Shown here: positions 5,676-8,973 of the stretch, piece after piece | How the letters are laid out: the number at the start of each line of letters is the position of its first letter | Numbering within the stretch: position 1 is the first letter of the stretch | From: Planctomycetota bacterium | GTDB taxonomy: Bacteria > Planctomycetota > Phycisphaerae > WQYP01 > JAJZKY01 | Length of the DNA: 8,973 nucleotides | Reading direction: 5' to 3' | NCBI GenBank assembly: GCA_021803885.1 | Contig: JAJZKY010000157.1 | Location: 1 to 8,973, forward strand | Notes under the pieces: generated by a model | What the model saw: the letters and a program-made list of their open reading frames with translations, nothing else | What the model was told of the DNA's origin: nothing | The model's database searches: none | Position numbers and translations under genes: made by a program

Positions 5676-7277
5676 AACGCAGATTGCTATCCCGTTACGG
5701 CGCTGCCCCACGTCAGCGATCTCTATCGCGACTATGTGTCCGGCAATTGGGAGAAGCTGCGCGCGTTTTATTCCGATGCGGCTGCCGGGGGGGATCAGTG
5801 GATGCTCGATTCTCCCGCGATCGAGCCAGCCCATCGAGCGGCCATTGTCGAATTGCTGCGCCGGCAGAATCGCGGTTTTGGCGCGGACTCCGCGACAGAA
5901 TCCAATCTCGATCGCCTCGCTCAAGGAGCTGCGGCCGTCGTCACCGGACAGCAGGTCGCGTTATTCGGCGGCCCGCTGATGACGCTGATGAAGGCAGCGA
6001 CCGCGATTCATCTAGCCGGGGAGGCGAGCCGTTCCGGTCATCCCCATGTGCCCATCTTTTGGCTGGCCAGTGAAGACCACGACTTCGACGAAGTGAACCA
6101 GGCGACAATCCTCTGCGGCAACGAAATCACCACGCTGCGCTTGCCGCAACCTTCCGCGTCGGGAAAACCGGTCGGCGATCTGCCGCTGGGCGATGCGATT
6201 CTGCCCTTGCTCGGCGAGCTGCGACGATGTCTGGGCGAGAATGTCACCACCGATTTGCTCTCTTCTCTTTACACTCCCGCCGCAACCTTCGCATCCGCTT
6301 TTGGCGGACTTCTGACACGCATCTTCAGCCGATACGGTTTGATTGTGATCGACGCTTCGGCACGGCCGTTCCATGCGCTCGGCGCTTCGATCTTGCGGGC
6401 CGCCATTGAACGAGCCGACGAGATCCATGCCGCGCTAATCGAACGCACCGCCGCATTGGAGCAGGCTGGATACCACGCCCAGGTGATGGTCGGCGAATCC
6501 TCCAGCCTGCTGTTCCTGGTGGACGAAACCACCGGCGCGCGCAACGCCCTGAAAAAAGTGGCGAACGACACATGGTCGGCGGGCCCGGCACAGTACACCA
6601 CTGCTGACCTCATCCGAATCCTCGACACATCACCTGAGCGCCTCAGCCCCAACGCCTTGCTGCGTCCAGTCGTTCAAGACACACTGCTTCCGACTTCTGC
6701 CTATATCGGCGGCCCGGCGGAGGTTGCCTACTTTGCCCAATCGCAAGTCGTCTACCAGCGCATCCTTGGCCGCACCACTCCGGTCCTGCCACGGTACTCG
6801 GCCACGCTGATTGAACCAGCACTGGCGCGGCTGCTCGAACAGCATGGACTCGCGTTGCCCGATGTGTTGACTACCGGAGACGCGCTTGCTCATCAACTGG
6901 GCGCGCGGGCGATGCCAGTGGAAGGCAAGCGCAAGATCTCGGCCGCCGGGAATGCGCTGCACGATGAACTGGAAGCGGTCACGGCATGGATGCGCGCGCA
7001 GGATGAAGGGCTCGGCCATGCCGCCGACATCGCTGCATCGAAGATGCTGTACCAGATGAATCGCCTGCGCCGGCTCTCCGCGAATTTCCAATTGCAGCGC
7101 GATCCAAGCCTGCGCCGCCACGCCGATGCGCTCTGTCGGAACCTTTTCCCCAACGGCAACTTGCAGGAGCGCGTCTTCGCCGGAGTTTCCTTTCTCGTCC
7201 ACGATCCAGCGCTCATCGACTTGCTCGTCGAACAGGCACGCACGGGGAATTGCGGTCACCACGCGCTGTATCTATAG
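5673..7277 (+). CDS. bshC: BshC, putative cysteine-adding enzyme of bacillithiol synthesis
   Basis: BshC is thought to join cysteine to glucosaminyl-malate, the last step making bacillithiol, a low-molecular-weight thiol for redox balance and detoxification. I chose TTG 5673: AGGAG lies ten bases upstream, and the protein then begins MNADCYPVTALPHVSDLYRD, with a family-like length of 534 residues. An ATG at 5586 would add 29 unconserved-looking residues. Family marks, numbered from the TTG: TGQQVALFGGPLMTLMKA at 91-108 and FWLASEDHDFDEVNQ at 129-143. A C-terminal helical part includes MLYQMNRLRRLSANFQ, and the chain ends GHHALYL. The gap to gpr is 146 bp. bshA and bshB are not in the window. 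A hairpin without a T-run follows the stop. Confidence 0.92.
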   Translation: MNADCYPVTALPHVSDLYRDYVSGNWEKLRAFYSDAAAGGDQWMLDSPAIEPAHRAAIVELLRRQNRGFGADSATESNLDRLAQGAAAVVTGQQVALFGGPLMTLMKAATAIHLAGEASRSGHPHVPIFWLASEDHDFDEVNQATILCGNEITTLRLPQPSASGKPVGDLPLGDAILPLLGELRRCLGENVTTDLLSSLYTPAATFASAFGGLLTRIFSRYGLIVIDASARPFHALGASILRAAIERADEIHAALIERTAALEQAGYHAQVMVGESSSLLFLVDETTGARNALKKVANDTWSAGPAQYTTADLIRILDTSPERLSPNALLRPVVQDTLLPTSAYIGGPAEVAYFAQSQVVYQRILGRTTPVLPRYSATLIEPALARLLEQHGLALPDVLTTGDALAHQLGARAMPVEGKRKISAAGNALHDELEAVTAWMRAQDEGLGHAADIAASKMLYQMNRLRRLSANFQLQRDPSLRRHADALCRNLFPNGNLQERVFAGVSFLVHDPALIDLLVEQARTGNCGHHALYL

Positions 7278-7279
7278 AC

Positions 7280-7311
7280 GGGCAGAGTCGCGAGGACGCG
7301 GCCGCTTGCCC
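7280..7311. other. Hairpin just after bshC
   Basis: GGGCA at 7280-7284 pairs with TGCCC at 7307-7311, and inside them GTCGCG pairs with CGCGGC (one G-T) around AGGA. It starts three bases past the bshC stop. There is no T-run, so it is not a standard intrinsic terminator; it could protect the mRNA end or mean nothing. Confidence 0.3.
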
Positions 7312-7382
7312 AGGCGAAGTTGAACATTGCCGAGAAGATGTATCCTGATGCGGAGCTTGAAATCGCAGAAGGGATGCGCCCC

Positions 7383-7694
7383 ATGAGTGCGAAGAATTCC
7401 AGCATTTTTGACATCACCTGCCCCGATTGCGGCGCCATCGTAAAGGTGGATGCGAGTACCCACGCCGTCATCGCGCACACGCCCGCCCCACGCAAGAAGA
7501 CATTTGAAGATTTCGAAGCAGCCACGCGGGCACTGAAGGACCAGGAAGAACGAAAACAGATGCTGTTCCGCCAATCCGTGGAAGCGGAAAAGAACAAGGA
7601 TGACGTGCTGGAAAAGAAATTCTCCGAAGCCCTGCGCCGCGCCAAGGAATCGCCGAGTGAATCCCGTCCCTTGCGCGACTTCGACCTGGATTGA
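7383..7694 (+). CDS. Small CxxC/HxxxxH protein with a coiled coil, function unknown
   Basis: From ATG 7383, preceded by AGAAGGG with nine bases between, this is a 103-residue protein. Other in-frame starts (ATG 7374, ATG 7338, TTG 7320) are less well spaced. Residues 12-32 read TCPDCGAIVKVDASTHAVIAH, with Cys13, Cys16, His27 and His32, a possible four-ligand zinc site. Residues about 38-90 are rich in Glu, Lys, Arg and Leu (FEDFEAATRALKDQEERK onward) and should form a long charged helix or coiled coil. The chain ends in an acidic DFDLD. I do not recognise the family. It lies 105 bp after bshC on the same strand and could share its transcript; a link to bacillithiol is only a guess. Confidence 0.7.
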   Translation: MSAKNSSIFDITCPDCGAIVKVDASTHAVIAHTPAPRKKTFEDFEAATRALKDQEERKQMLFRQSVEAEKNKDDVLEKKFSEALRRAKESPSESRPLRDFDLD

Positions 7695-7710
7695 TCGGAT
7701 GAGTGGCATC

Positions 7711-7783
7711 GTCCTGAAGCGGAGCGAAGGATCCTGTAGTCTGCGGCCAAACGCCGGGTCCTTCGCCTGCGGCTCAGGATGAC
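7711..7783. repeat. REP-like inverted repeat between convergent genes
   Basis: The left arm (7711-7734: GTCCTGAAGCGGAGCGAAGG, then ATCC) and the reverse complement of the right arm (7756-7783: GTCATCCTGAGCCGCAGGCG, then AAGGACCC) align closely, differing mainly by small gaps and changes. About 21 bp separate them. The RNA would form a long imperfect hairpin. Sequences of the type CCTGAG...GCGAAGGA are common dispersed repeats in such genomes, as I recall. Here it lies between the converging small-protein and rfbD genes, where it could help end transcripts from both sides. Confidence 0.7.
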
Positions 7784-7833
7784 AAACTGTTCGCTGAGGA
7801 CCCACACGGCGAATCGTTTTTTATCCAGCGCTT

Positions 7834-8739
7834 TCAGTCCAGCGTATGCACGACAGCCTCCAGCGAGGCCTTCCAATCCGGCAACGTGCAATCGAAGACT
7901 CGCGCCAGTTTGCCGCAATCCAATTGAGAATTTTTTGGCCGCTCGGCCGGTGTTGGATATTCCGCGGAAGAGATGGGCGTCAGATGCGCCAACTTCCTCG
8001 CATGAGCGGACTGCGCCCGAAGCCGAATCGCTTCCGACGCGAAGCCATACCAACTGGTTCTGCCGCCCGCCGTGACGTGGTAGACGCCAGATTTGGCGGC
8101 GGCGAACCCGCTGTGCCGCCAACGCTCCGCAATGGACGCGGTGGCGAGCGCGATGTCGCGCGACCAGGTCGGCGCGCCAATCTGATCGTCGACGATCCGC
8201 AACTCCGGCCGCTCCATCGCCAGCCGCAAAATCGTCAACAAGAAATTTTTTCCTTGCGCACCGTACACCCAACTGGTCCGCAGCGCCAGATATGGAATCC
8301 CCGCAGACGCCAGCGCCTGCTCTCCGGCCAGCTTGGTTTTTCCATACACGCTCAACGGATGCGTCGCGTCTTCCTCGACATACGGCGTCGCCTTGGCGCC
8401 ATCGAACACATAGTCCGTGGAGTAATGGATCATCGCCGCGCCAACCGTTTTCGCTTCCGCCGCCAGCGTAGCAACCGCGTCCGCGTTGACGCGCCATGCA
8501 AAATCCGGTTCACTCTCTGCTTTGTCGACCGCAGTATAGGCCGCGGCATTCACAATCAAATGCGGTCGCAGATCCCGCACCACGCTGGCAATGGAATAGT
8601 CGGAAGCGAGGTCCAACTCCTCATGACCCGTGGCTGTGACTTCACCCAAGCCGGCCAGTGAAGCAATCAGTTCCCGGCCAACCTGGCCATCGCGCCCGGT
8701 GACCAGGATGCGCAGGCCACCCGCATGCTTCGCCTTCAT
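7834..8739 (-). CDS. rfbD: dTDP-4-dehydrorhamnose reductase
   Basis: RmlD makes dTDP-L-rhamnose by reducing dTDP-4-keto-L-rhamnose with NAD(P)H, the last step of the rhamnose donor pathway for surface polysaccharides. The 301-residue protein has the Rossmann start ILVTGRDGQVGREL (11-24), VNAAAYTAVDKAE near 63-75, and the extended-SDR active site: STDYVFDG at 107-114 and YGKTK with Tyr132 and Lys136. LRTSWVYG at 153-160 and VDDQIGAPTW at 183-192 are typical of RmlD. Length is normal. The ATG at 8739 overlaps the rfbA stop by the four bases ATGA, with GAGG seven bases before the start, so translation is probably coupled. No rfbB or rfbC is in the window. Confidence 0.96.
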   Translation of the reverse strand: MKAKHAGGLRILVTGRDGQVGRELIASLAGLGEVTATGHEELDLASDYSIASVVRDLRPHLIVNAAAYTAVDKAESEPDFAWRVNADAVATLAAEAKTVGAAMIHYSTDYVFDGAKATPYVEEDATHPLSVYGKTKLAGEQALASAGIPYLALRTSWVYGAQGKNFLLTILRLAMERPELRIVDDQIGAPTWSRDIALATASIAERWRHSGFAAAKSGVYHVTAGGRTSWYGFASEAIRLRAQSAHARKLAHLTPISSAEYPTPAERPKNSQLDCGKLARVFDCTLPDWKASLEAVVHTLD

Positions 8740-8973
8740 ACCTCCACCTCGCGCAGAACCTGCAGCAGATAGTTTCCATAGCCGCTCTTGCCCAGCTTGG
8801 CAGCCAGTCGCTCCATCTGCGTCGCGTCAATGTAGCCCAGGTGATACGCGATTTCCTCCGGACAGGCCACCTTCAATCCCTGGCGTTTTTCAATCGTCTG
8901 GATAAAGGTCGCCGCTTCAATCAAGGAATCCTGCGTGCCCGTGTCCAGCCACGCGAATCCGCGTCCGAGCACT
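8736..8973 (-). CDS. rfbA: Glucose-1-phosphate thymidylyltransferase, C-terminal 78 residues
   Basis: RmlA starts the dTDP-rhamnose pathway, making dTDP-glucose from dTTP and glucose 1-phosphate. Only the C-terminal part is here; the gene is cut by the right edge and enters on the minus strand. The seen residues are typical of the family: LGRGFAWLDTGTQDSLIEA, EKRQGLKVACPEEIAY, then GYIDATQMERLA and a final GYGNYLLQVL. The GTG at 8972 is internal and not a start. The gene runs straight into rfbD by a four-base overlap, giving the common rfbA-rfbD order. Confidence 0.95.
   Translation of the reverse strand, partial: VLGRGFAWLDTGTQDSLIEAATFIQTIEKRQGLKVACPEEIAYHLGYIDATQMERLAAKLGKSGYGNYLLQVLREVEV

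Noticed and set aside
7256..8497. 413-codon minus-strand open frame across the end of bshC, the small protein and rfbD
   Set aside because: It runs antisense or out of frame through three better genes and has low-complexity Arg/Ser/Gly content.
1..8973. CRISPR array, rRNA, riboswitch or insertion sequence
   Set aside because: No regularly spaced direct repeats, rRNA-like sequence, recognisable aptamer or transposase was found on reading both strands.

Overview
The window is the right-hand end of an integrated phage-like element, bases 1 to about 4370, joined to ordinary bacterial chromosome from about 4371 to 8973. The chromosomal genes suggest an Acidobacteria-type host: GC-rich coding DNA, a bshC bacillithiol gene, a YghZ/Gpr-type aldo-keto reductase, an rml (dTDP-rhamnose) pair, and a GAAGGA-type palindromic repeat between genes. 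The taxon is inferred from style and gene content, not proven.

Phage part. A collagen-like tail-fibre gene, cut by the left edge, is followed 10 bp later by a small DUF4376-like tail protein. After these late genes the minus strand carries a gene for an exported protein and two very small ribbon-helix-helix (RHH) DNA-binding proteins. The second RHH gene (56 aa) is easy to miss. A tyrosine recombinase starts only 27 bp from that RHH gene and reads right, towards the attachment site.

Junction. At 4325-4370 lies the 3' half of a tRNA-Arg with anticodon CCG, from anticodon loop to CCA, with no usable 5' half. This is the scar left by integration into a tRNA gene. A second, more decayed tRNA 3' end follows at 4389-4431, suggesting an older or tandem attachment site. 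Copies of a short motif (TACGAAAGT) lie near the integrase start, just after its stop, and inverted beyond the tRNA fragments. The integrase appears to lack the first catalytic arginine (Ser instead) and has Tyr for the box II histidine.

Host part. gpr-like reductase, then bshC (best start a TTG at 5673 with a good ribosome binding site), then a small CxxC/HxxxxH coiled-coil protein of unknown role, all on the plus strand. A REP-like inverted repeat separates these from the convergent rfbA-rfbD pair on the minus strand. rfbA is cut by the right edge and overlaps rfbD by ATGA. The two halves have no obvious functional link beyond the insertion.
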